Shown here in pieces: positions 1 through 5,535 of a stretch of 7,800 nucleotides of DNA (position 1 is its first letter; each line of letters opens with the position of its first letter). The notes below the pieces were generated by a model. It saw only the letters and a list, made by a program, of their open reading frames with translations. It searched no databases and was not told the DNA's origin. The stretch is taken from the NCBI GenBank assembly GCA_024762755.1, contig JANTGX010000098.1, forward strand, positions 1 to 7,800. Direction: 5' to 3'. The stretch comes from Gammaproteobacteria bacterium. Lineage in GTDB: Bacteria; Pseudomonadota; Gammaproteobacteria; SZUA-152. The translations under genes and the position numbers were made by a program.

Positions 1-351
1 TCATAGTTCCTCCTCCACTACCGTGCTGAGTTTCTGTACCTGGTGGGCGACACCCACGGCATCCTCCACGTCGATCTGAAAGGCGATGCCGGTGCCCGGA
101 CAATCGTCGAACTCGGCCTGCTTGGCGATGGTCTCGAGGATCTGCCGGCTGAGATGTTCTTCCACCAGAAACATGAGCATGTCGCGCTGTGTCTCCAAGG
201 CCAGACCGAAGAAGGTCTTGCTCGTCTCCAGGCCCTCACCGCGGGCGTGGTTGATGACCGTTGCGCCGGTGGCGCCTGCCTCGCGTGCGGCATCCAGCAC
301 GCGGTCGGTCTTGCTGTCCTCGACCAGGGCGATCAAGAGTTTGAAGTGCAT
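1..351 (-). CDS. P-II-like signalling protein (divergent GlnB/GlnK-type fold), DUF1538-associated
   Basis: This complete 116-aa protein has the length and layout of the P-II family, trimeric sensors that bind adenine nucleotides and usually control transporters or enzymes by direct contact. The N-terminal strand (FKLLIALVE, residues 3-11), a helix of the DAAREAGATGATV type (20-32) and a B-loop-like GTGIAF (86-91) support the fold. Canonical hallmarks are missing: the segment equivalent to the T-loop (about 35-58) is short, and the whole protein contains no tyrosine, so there is no Tyr51 uridylylation site. The B-loop lysine of GDGKIF is Ile89, and the C-terminal RIRTGE arginines are absent. 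It therefore probably senses something other than classical 2-oxoglutarate/ATP nitrogen status. It is the last visible gene of the DUF1538 operon, 21 bases after the preceding stop. The start is supported by GGAGG (reverse complement of 357-361) five bases upstream. The role as regulator of the DUF1538 proteins is inferred from the neighbourhood. Confidence 0.85.
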   Translation of the reverse strand: MHFKLLIALVEDSKTDRVLDAAREAGATGATVINHARGEGLETSKTFFGLALETQRDMLMFLVEEHLSRQILETIAKQAEFDDCPGTGIAFQIDVEDAVGVAHQVQKLSTVVEEEL

Positions 352-356
352 GGCAT

Positions 357-361
357 CCTCC
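357..361 (-). promoter_or_regulatory. Strong ribosome binding site of the P-II-like gene
   Basis: The minus strand reads GGAGG five bases before the ATG at 351-349. It is the best Shine-Dalgarno match in the window and fixes the start. An out-of-frame ATG at 356-354 lies directly after the motif but is too close to be used. The strong site suggests the soluble regulator is translated independently of, and perhaps more strongly than, the two membrane proteins upstream. Confidence 0.7.
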
Positions 362-372
362 GTTGAGTGATT

Positions 373-1161
373 TTATGGCGTCGTGCCGCCACGCTTTGCC
401 CGTAGCGTACGCCACTGGCTGAGCTGCGCGTAGCCCAGCACCGCCATGATGGGAAACAGGCTAGCGAAGGCGATCAGGCCGAAGCCGTCGAGCAACGGAC
501 TGCGGCCCGGCACCGTGCCGGCCAGGCCCAAGCCCAGGGCGGTGACCAGCGGCACCGTCACCGTCGAGGTGGTGACACCGCCGGAATCAAAGGCCAGGGC
601 GACGATTATCTTCGGCGCGAACACGGTCTGCACGATGACCACGATATAGCCACCGATGATGAAATATTCCAAGGGCAGGCCGGTGACGATGCGGAAGGCA
701 CCGAGAGCGATGCCGATGGCCACCCCCAGGGCCACCGCCACGCGCAGGCCGGTGACGCCGATGGCTCCACCCGAGACTTCCCCGGCCTTGATGGCCACCG
801 CCAGCAGCGAGGGCTCGGCCAGGGTGGTGGCGAAGCCGATGGCAAAGGCGAACAGATAGACCCAACGGTAGTGATGCCACTGCAGCACCTCGCCCACCAC
901 GGCGGTGGAACTGGCGAGAAAATCCGGCGCGGTGAGCTGTTTGGCCATGATCTCGCCCAGCGGGAACAGGGCCCGCTCCAGGCCCAGCAGGAACAGGGCC
1001 AGGCCGACGAGGACGAAGAGAAAGCCCAGCAGCACGCGCCGCAGGTTGGGCACCGGCCGGCGGATGACGAAGAACTGCATGCCGAAGATGATGCCGGCGA
1101 TGGGCAGCACGTCGCGCACCGTCGACAGCAGGGTCTCGAGCACCTCCAGCAACAGACCCAT
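373..1161 (-). CDS. DUF1538 family integral membrane protein, second of a homologous pair
   Basis: This 262-aa hydrophobic protein is a paralogue of the gene just upstream; I estimate six to seven membrane segments by eye. Shared signatures are VPNL (37-40), ALFPLGE (64-70), TTLAEPSL (112-119), FDSGGVTTSTVTVPL (191-205) and LDGFGLIAFASL (224-235). The conserved acidic, Gly, Ser and Thr residues inside hydrophobic stretches (Glu116, Asp192, Thr197-Thr200) resemble substrate- or ion-binding segments of secondary transporters, but this is inference and the family function is unknown to me. The open frame continues upstream to 1356, but that part is an Arg/His-rich shadow of the neighbouring gene. 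The ATG at 1161-1159 is chosen because it shares its A with the upstream TGA (TGATG), which implies translational coupling. Only a weak G-rich ribosome site precedes it. The C-terminal tail (about 245-262) is basic and probably cytoplasmic. Confidence 0.85.
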   Translation of the reverse strand: MGLLLEVLETLLSTVRDVLPIAGIIFGMQFFVIRRPVPNLRRVLLGFLFVLVGLALFLLGLERALFPLGEIMAKQLTAPDFLASSTAVVGEVLQWHHYRWVYLFAFAIGFATTLAEPSLLAVAIKAGEVSGGAIGVTGLRVAVALGVAIGIALGAFRIVTGLPLEYFIIGGYIVVIVQTVFAPKIIVALAFDSGGVTTSTVTVPLVTALGLGLAGTVPGRSPLLDGFGLIAFASLFPIMAVLGYAQLSQWRTLRAKRGGTTP

Positions 1162-1964
1162 CAGACCCACATCCCATAGCCCATGACGAAGATCATGGGC
1201 GTGAGCGAGGCGAAGGCGATGAGACCGAAGCCGTCGATCATGGGGTTGCGCCCACGGATGCTCGAGGCCAGACCGACGCCCAGGGCGGCCACCAGGGGCA
1301 CGGTGATGGTGGAGGTGGTGACGCCGCCGGAGTCGTAGGCGATGCCGATGATCCACGGCGGGGCGAAGCCGGTCATGGCCACCACACCCACGTAACCGCC
1401 GATGATGAGATATTGGATGGGCCAGCCGCGCAGGATGCGCAGCACCCCCAGCAGGATGGCCAGCCCCACCGACACCGCCACGGTGAGACGCAGGCCCAGG
1501 GCATACGTCTCGCGCGCCGGCTCGTCGTGGCCGATGACCCCGCCCTCGGCCGCCACCGAGGCCGCCTCGTCGGCCACCGCGATGAGCGCCGGCTCCGCCA
1601 CCGTGGTACCGAAGCCGAGCAGAAAGGCGAAGGCCAGCAACCAGAACAGGCTGCCCTTGCGGGCAAAGTCGTAGGCCAGGGATTCACCGATGGGGAACAG
1701 TCCCATCTCCAGGCCGCGCACGAACAGGGTCAGCCCCAGCACCACCAGCACGGCGCCGAAGGCGATCTCGCCCAGATTGGGGATGGGTTGCTGTAGCACC
1801 AGCAATTGAAAGAAGCCGATGACCAGCACGATGGGCAGGAGATCCCGCATGCTCTGCCCCATGGCGTGGAGAAAGTGGCGCAGCTCACGCCAGGCCGGCA
1901 ACAGCTCTTTACTCACGGGTGGGCGGATCCTCAGCGGTGGCAGGGGATGTACACGATCAATCAT
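1161..1964 (-). CDS. DUF1538 family integral membrane protein, first of a homologous pair
   Basis: This 267-aa multi-pass membrane protein belongs to the same family as the following gene. It has a soluble N-terminal stretch of about 40 residues that its partner lacks, then hydrophobic segments at about 43-58, 66-83, 106-121, 156-175, 184-200 and 245-264. Family motifs are IPNLGE (61-66), GLFPIGE (88-94), TTVAEPALIAVA (120-131), YDSGGVTTSTITVPL (210-224) and IDGFGLIAFASL (243-254). Between the AEP motif and the next membrane segment it carries a longer, charged loop (about 132-155, with GHDEPARET) than the partner. ATG 1964-1962 is preceded by GAGG four bases upstream. A TTG eight codons earlier is possible but has no better site, and a GTG codon at residue 17 could also serve. 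It starts the operon with the second DUF1538 gene and the P-II-like gene. A heterodimer of the two paralogues is the likely functional unit (inference). Confidence 0.85.
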   Translation of the reverse strand: MIDRVHPLPPLRIRPPVSKELLPAWRELRHFLHAMGQSMRDLLPIVLVIGFFQLLVLQQPIPNLGEIAFGAVLVVLGLTLFVRGLEMGLFPIGESLAYDFARKGSLFWLLAFAFLLGFGTTVAEPALIAVADEAASVAAEGGVIGHDEPARETYALGLRLTVAVSVGLAILLGVLRILRGWPIQYLIIGGYVGVVAMTGFAPPWIIGIAYDSGGVTTSTITVPLVAALGVGLASSIRGRNPMIDGFGLIAFASLTPMIFVMGYGMWV

Positions 1965-2048
1965 GCAACCTCGTACGCCCGGACACAACGACCGCCGAGG
2001 AAAACCGAACCTCGTCTTTCGTCACCGGGCGGCGCTACACTGCGTCTC
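1965..2048. promoter_or_regulatory. Divergent control region between the DUF1538 operon and the P-type ATPase gene
   Basis: These 84 bases separate two divergent start codons, so promoters for both directions must lie here or inside the neighbouring genes. An 8-base direct repeat AACCTCGT occurs at 1967-1974 and 2008-2015, exactly 41 bases apart (about four helical turns). The core of the second copy, CCTCG (2010-2014), forms an inverted repeat with CGAGG at 1996-2000 across nine bases. Such spacing fits an operator bound by a dimeric regulator, but the left copy also overlaps the ribosome binding site of the DUF1538 gene, so part of the repeat may be coincidence. No convincing promoter for the minus direction was seen. 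Confidence 0.35.
2036..2041 (+). promoter_or_regulatory. Putative -10 box (TACACT) of the P-type ATPase gene
   Basis: TACACT lies seven bases before the ATG at 2049, which would place the transcription start at or next to the start codon. There is no Shine-Dalgarno sequence between them (GCGTCTC). No good -35 box is visible at 16-18 bases spacing. If the hexamer is real, the mRNA is leaderless or nearly so. Confidence 0.3.
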
Positions 2049-4766
2049 ATGCGCACCCCTCAAGCCCCGCACGCTCAGGACATCGAGCAGGTCCTCGCCG
2101 CGCTGCACAGCTCGCGTGACGGTCTGAGCCCAGACGAGGCCCGCCGCCGCCTGCGGCAATACGGCCCCAACCGCCTGCCGGTCAAACGGCCACCGGGGGT
2201 GTTCAGCTTCTTCCTGCGCCAGTTCCTCAGCCCGCTGATCTACATCCTGCTGGCCGCGGCGCTGGTCTCTGCCGCCCTCGGCGAGTGGTCGGACGCCGGC
2301 TTCATCTTTGCCGTACTGCTCATCAATGCCGTCATCGGCACCACGCAGGAATACAGCGCCGCCCGCTCGGCCGCCGCCCTCTCTGCCCTGGTCAGCCGTC
2401 GCGCCCGGGTGCTGCGCGCCGGCGAGGCCATGGAGATCGACGCCGGCGAGGTGGTGCCCGGCGACATCGTGTTGCTCGAATCGGGCGCCAAGGTGCCCTG
2501 CGACCTGCGCCTGATCGCCAGCCAGGGCCTGGAGATCGATGAATCCCTGCTCACCGGCGAATCCCTGCCCGTGCGCAAGGATGCCGAGGCCCAGCTCGAT
2601 GCGGACACCCCCCTCGCCGACCGTCGCAACATGGCCTTCAGCGGCACCCTGGTGGTGCGCGGGCGTGGTAGCGGCGTCGCCGTGCAGACCGGCGCCGCTA
2701 CCGCGGTGGGCGCACTGGCCGAGGCGGTGCAGAGTGCCGAATCCGCCGAGCCACCCCTACTGCAACGCATGCGCCGCTTCACCCTCTGGGTGGCCATCCT
2801 GGTGGGCCTGGCCAGTGTGCTGATGGCCGCGGTGGCGCTGATGCAGGGCATGCACTGGCACACGGTGTTCATGCTCGCCGTGGCCCTGGCCGTGTCGGCC
2901 ATCCCCGAGGGCCTGCCGGTGGCGCTCACGATCACCCTCACCATCGCCCAGGCGCGCATGGCGCGGCGGCGGGTAATCGTCAAACGCCTGGTGGCGGTGG
3001 AGGCCCTCGGCTCCTGCACCTACATCGCCAGCGACAAGACCGGCACCCTGACCATGAACACCCTCACCGCCCGCCGCGTGCTACTGCCGGACGGCAGCGA
3101 ATGGCGGGTGGAGATCGGCGAAGATCCCCTCTCCGGCAGGCTGCGGGACCCCGAAGGTCGGCCACCCGCGGACGACGTCAGGGACCGCCTGCTGGCCCTG
3201 GCACGGGCCGCGCTGCTGGCCAATGAGGGCAGCCTGACCCTGCGCGACGGCGAGTGGGAACGCCACGGCGATGCGGTGGACGTTGCCCTGTTGGTGCTCG
3301 GCCACCAGCTGGGCCTGGTGCAGCCGGACCTGCTGACCCATGCCGAGCCCCTGGGCGAGATCCCCTTCGAGCCGGAGAACCGCTTCAGTGCCAGCCTCAA
3401 TCGCGTCGGCGACGCCGAGGTGGCCTTCGTCAAGGGCGCCCCGGAACGGGTACTGGCCATGTGCGAGCGCATGCTCGGCGCGACGGGCGAGGTGCCCATC
3501 AACCGTGAATCCATCGCCGCCCAGGCCGACCTGCTGGCCGAACAGGGTTACCGCCTCATCGCCCTGGCCAGCGGCCCCGTCCAACGCGCCCCGGACGAAC
3601 CCTTCGGCGACCACCATCTGCACGGCCTCACCTTCCTCGGCCTGGTGGGCATGGACGACCCGCCACGCGAGGGTGTGCGCGAGGCCCTGGCCGCCTGCCG
3701 CGAGGCCGGCATCCGCGTCGCCATGGTCACCGGCGACCACCCCACCACGGCCCTGCACATCGCCCGCGACCTCGGCCTGGCCAACGACGAGCAGGAAGTC
3801 GCCACCGGCCCCCAGCTGGCCGAGGCACTGGCCACCAGCGAGGCCACGCTGGACGCCCTGGTGGCACGCACGCGTGTCTTCGCCCGCACCGAGCCGCACC
3901 AGAAACTGGACATCGTGCGCGCCCTCGAACGCCTCGGCCACTTCACCGCCATGACCGGCGACGGCGCCAACGACGCCCCCGCCATGCGCGCCGCTCACGT
4001 CGGCGTGGCCATGGGCAAGAGCGGCACCGACATCGCCCGCGAATCCGCCGACCTGATCATCACCGACGACCACTTCGCCTCCATCGTCTCCGGCGTGGAG
4101 GAAGGCCGCATCGCCTACGCCAACGTGCGCAAGGTCATCTTCCTGCTCATCTCCACCGGCGCCGCCGAGATCGTGCTGTTCATGCTCGCCCTGCTGACCG
4201 GCCTGCCGCTGCCGCTGCTGGCGGTGCAACTGCTGTGGCTGAACCTGGTCACCAACGGCATCCAGCACATCGCCCTGGCCTTCGAGCCCGGCGAAGGCGA
4301 CGAACTGCGGCGCCCGCCGCGCGAACCCGACGAGCCCATCTTCGACCGCCTGATGAGCGAACGCGTGATCGTCTCCGCGCTGGTCATCGGCGGCATCGGT
4401 TTCGCTGCCTATCACTGGTTCCTCCAGCAAGGCTGGCCACTGGAACAGGCGCGCAACGGCACCCTGCTGTTGCTGGTGCTTTTCGAGAACGTGCAGGTGT
4501 TCAACGCCCGCTCCGAGACCCGCTCCGTGCTGCGTCACAGCCTGTTGCGCAACCGCCTGCTGCTGGTCAGCGTGATTGCCGCTCAAGGGGTACACATCGG
4601 CGCCATGTACGTGCCCTGGCTGGCCGATATCCTGAAGATCGCCCCGGTACCACTCGAGGAATGGACGGACCTGCTGGCGATGGCACTGCTGTTGCTGGTG
4701 GTGATGGAATTGCACAAATGGTGGCGCACGCCGCAGCTGGCGAGCCACTGGGAGCGGGGGGACTGA
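2049..4766 (+). CDS. P2-type cation-transporting P-type ATPase (Ca2+-ATPase/PMR1-like) with altered ion site
   Basis: This 905-aa, ten-span membrane pump uses ATP hydrolysis to move cations. An N-terminal cation-ATPase domain (about 8-75) is followed by the actuator domain with LTGES (168-172), M4 with PEGLP (286-290), the phosphorylated Asp329 in DKTGT, the nucleotide-binding domain with KGAPE (462-466), TGDHPT (561-566), the hinge TGDGAND (636-642), and six C-terminal membrane segments (about 693-889). Compared with SERCA, Glu287 (E309), Glu707 (E771), Asn732 (N796), Thr735 (T799) and Glu813 (E908) are kept. The Asp800 position in M6 is Asn736 (NLVTNGIQH), and the N768 position in M5 appears to be Gly704. 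The transported ion therefore cannot be called as Ca2+ with confidence. ATG 2049 is chosen because the frame upstream, open to 1806, overlaps the opposite gene and reads as low-complexity shadow. It is divergent from the DUF1538 operon. Confidence 0.93.
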   Translation: MRTPQAPHAQDIEQVLAALHSSRDGLSPDEARRRLRQYGPNRLPVKRPPGVFSFFLRQFLSPLIYILLAAALVSAALGEWSDAGFIFAVLLINAVIGTTQEYSAARSAAALSALVSRRARVLRAGEAMEIDAGEVVPGDIVLLESGAKVPCDLRLIASQGLEIDESLLTGESLPVRKDAEAQLDADTPLADRRNMAFSGTLVVRGRGSGVAVQTGAATAVGALAEAVQSAESAEPPLLQRMRRFTLWVAILVGLASVLMAAVALMQGMHWHTVFMLAVALAVSAIPEGLPVALTITLTIAQARMARRRVIVKRLVAVEALGSCTYIASDKTGTLTMNTLTARRVLLPDGSEWRVEIGEDPLSGRLRDPEGRPPADDVRDRLLALARAALLANEGSLTLRDGEWERHGDAVDVALLVLGHQLGLVQPDLLTHAEPLGEIPFEPENRFSASLNRVGDAEVAFVKGAPERVLAMCERMLGATGEVPINRESIAAQADLLAEQGYRLIALASGPVQRAPDEPFGDHHLHGLTFLGLVGMDDPPREGVREALAACREAGIRVAMVTGDHPTTALHIARDLGLANDEQEVATGPQLAEALATSEATLDALVARTRVFARTEPHQKLDIVRALERLGHFTAMTGDGANDAPAMRAAHVGVAMGKSGTDIARESADLIITDDHFASIVSGVEEGRIAYANVRKVIFLLISTGAAEIVLFMLALLTGLPLPLLAVQLLWLNLVTNGIQHIALAFEPGEGDELRRPPREPDEPIFDRLMSERVIVSALVIGGIGFAAYHWFLQQGWPLEQARNGTLLLLVLFENVQVFNARSETRSVLRHSLLRNRLLLVSVIAAQGVHIGAMYVPWLADILKIAPVPLEEWTDLLAMALLLLVVMELHKWWRTPQLASHWERGD

Positions 4767-4796
4767 CGGCGTCTCCGTTGCACGGGAGCGACGCCG
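4767..4796 (+). terminator. GC-rich stem-loop directly after the ATPase stop codon
   Basis: CGGCGTC (4767-4773) pairs with GACGCCG (4790-4796). An inner TCC/GGA stem (4774-4776 with 4785-4787) stacks on it after a two-base bulge. The stem begins on the base after the TGA. There is no T-run behind it (C-rich instead), so it is either a weak or factor-dependent terminator or an mRNA-stabilising hairpin that sets the ratio of ATPase to the downstream MarC-type protein. Function is inferred from position only. Confidence 0.35.
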
Positions 4797-4801
4797 CCCC
4801 C

Positions 4802-4843
4802 ATGAAACAGGCGAGAAGCGAAGCCAAAGCGACGAGCAACTGA
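4802..4843 (+). other. Possible 13-residue leader ORF upstream of the MarC-family gene
   Basis: An ATG at 4802 opens a 13-codon frame (MKQARSEAKATSN) that ends six bases before the MarC-family ATG at 4850. The peptide is basic and hydrophilic and not recognised. A GGGAG at 4784-4788 is too far away (13 bases) to be a good ribosome site, and it is partly paired in the preceding hairpin. Its only support is its position: ribosomes terminating at TGA 4841-4843 could reinitiate on the downstream gene, which has no clear Shine-Dalgarno sequence of its own. It may well be chance. Confidence 0.12.
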
Positions 4844-4849
4844 CGAAAA

Positions 4850-5422
4850 ATGGAAATCGCCCTGCTGCTGTTCCTGGTCATCGACCCCTTCGGCAACCTG
4901 CCCTTCGTCCTCGCCGTCTTGAGAAAGCTGGACGCGGCGGCCTACCGGCGGGCAGTGGCGCGTGAGGTCATACTCGCCTTCCTGGTCCTGCTGTTCTTCG
5001 CCGTGGCCGGTGACGCCGTGCTCGGCTATTTCCAGATCGACCAGGCCTCCCTGCGGATCTCCGGCGGCATCATCCTGTTCATCATCTCGCTGAAGATGAT
5101 CTTCCAAACCTCCGCCGCCATCTTCAGCGATCACTACGCCGACGACCCCGTCCTGGTCCCCATCGCCATCCCCGCCATCGCCGGACCCGCCGCCATCACC
5201 ACCCTCATCATCCTGCGCGACCAGCAACAGGCGGGGCTGCTCGAGATCGTCCTTTCCCTGCTGGCCGTGCTCGTCCTCACCGCCGCCGTCTTCCTCGCCG
5301 GACCCCGGCTGCAGGGTCTGCTCGGCAAACGCGGCATCGACGCCATGGAGAAGTTCATGGGTCTGATCCTGAACATGGTGGCGGTGAACATGGTGTTGCA
5401 GGGTGTGCGGGGGATACTTTGA
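4850..5422 (+). CDS. MarC/YhgN-family integral membrane protein
   Basis: This 190-aa protein matches the MarC family of six-span inner-membrane proteins and resembles E. coli YhgN most (about 197 aa). Seen motifs are the N-terminal IDPFGNLP (11-18) inside the first membrane segment, SGGIILFIISLKMIF (71-85), the second-half hairpin IPAIAGPAAIT (107-117), and the C-terminal EKFMGLILNMVAVNMVLQG (167-185). The two DP/GP-containing segments fit the internal repeat of this family. The transported substrate is not established; MarC itself is no longer thought to cause multiple antibiotic resistance, so a drug-efflux label is not warranted. ATG 4850 is the only possible early start because an in-frame TGA lies two codons upstream. 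It makes the protein a few residues shorter than YhgN at the N-terminus, and no ribosome site is obvious. It lies 83 bases after the ATPase gene on the same strand and may be cotranscribed with it. Confidence 0.88.
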   Translation: MEIALLLFLVIDPFGNLPFVLAVLRKLDAAAYRRAVAREVILAFLVLLFFAVAGDAVLGYFQIDQASLRISGGIILFIISLKMIFQTSAAIFSDHYADDPVLVPIAIPAIAGPAAITTLIILRDQQQAGLLEIVLSLLAVLVLTAAVFLAGPRLQGLLGKRGIDAMEKFMGLILNMVAVNMVLQGVRGIL

Positions 5423-5440
5423 CCGGCGAAAAAGGACAAG

Positions 5441-5466
5441 GCCTGCCCCCGCCGTGTGGGGGAGGC
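5441..5466 (+). terminator. Strong stem-loop after the MarC-family gene
   Basis: GCCT (5441-5444) and CCCCC (5446-5450), with one bulged G, pair with GGGGG (5458-5462) and AGGC (5463-5466) around a seven-base loop. It starts 19 bases after the TGA of the MarC-family gene and precedes the kinase gene. No T-run follows, so a classical intrinsic terminator is not fully met, but a nine-pair GC stem here is a plausible transcription stop or 3' mRNA end. Confidence 0.45.
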
Positions 5467-5468
5467 TC

Positions 5469-5486
5469 GACACAGACCAGTGTCTG
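5469..5486. repeat. Small overlapping inverted repeats upstream of the kinase gene
   Basis: CAGAC (5473-5477) and GTCTG (5482-5486) form an inverted repeat around CAGT. The same segment can instead pair GACAC (5469-5473) with GTGTC (5480-5484). It lies about 40-55 bases before the kinase -10-like box. It could be an operator, part of the terminator region, or chance. Confidence 0.25.
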
Positions 5487-5523
5487 CTCGCGAAAGCCGC
5501 GCATTCACACCACCACTCCAAGG

Positions 5524-5529
5524 TATCAT
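5524..5529 (+). promoter_or_regulatory. Putative -10 box (TATCAT) of the kinase gene
   Basis: TATCAT, with five of six matches to TATAAT, ends six bases before the ATG at 5536. This puts the expected transcription start at about the start codon. A TTCACA at 5504-5509 resembles a -35 box, but the 14-base spacer is short. There is no ribosome binding site between the hexamer and the ATG; the nearest AAGG is 12 bases away. This matches a leaderless transcript and parallels the ATPase gene. Confidence 0.4.
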
Positions 5530-5535
5530 CGCGCC

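Noticed and set aside
1162..1356. 65-residue N-terminal extension of the second DUF1538 protein
   Set aside because: The extension is Arg/His-rich shadow reading of the first DUF1538 gene, and the TGATG overlap at 1159-1163 gives a natural start.
1965..1988. TTG start eight codons upstream for the first DUF1538 protein
   Set aside because: No ribosome site precedes it, whereas the ATG at 1964-1962 has GAGG four bases upstream.
1806..2048. In-frame N-terminal extension of the ATPase by 81 residues
   Set aside because: It overlaps the divergent DUF1538 gene, its translation is Gln/His/Arg-rich without family similarity, and the P-type ATPase N-terminal domain begins just after the ATG at 2049.
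4694..4701. GCTGGTGG Chi-like octamers (also at 6387-6394)
   Set aside because: They fall in Leu-Val-Val codons in GC-rich genes, are expected by chance, and the octamer is specific to enteric RecBCD.
3081..4748. 555-codon antisense open frame opposite the ATPase
   Set aside because: Its Gln/Gly/His/Asp-rich composition is typical of the complement of a GC-rich membrane-protein gene; the plus strand encodes a complete recognised ATPase.
4850..5422. Antibiotic resistance or efflux role from the MarC name
   Set aside because: The family name is historical; nothing in the sequence shows drug transport.
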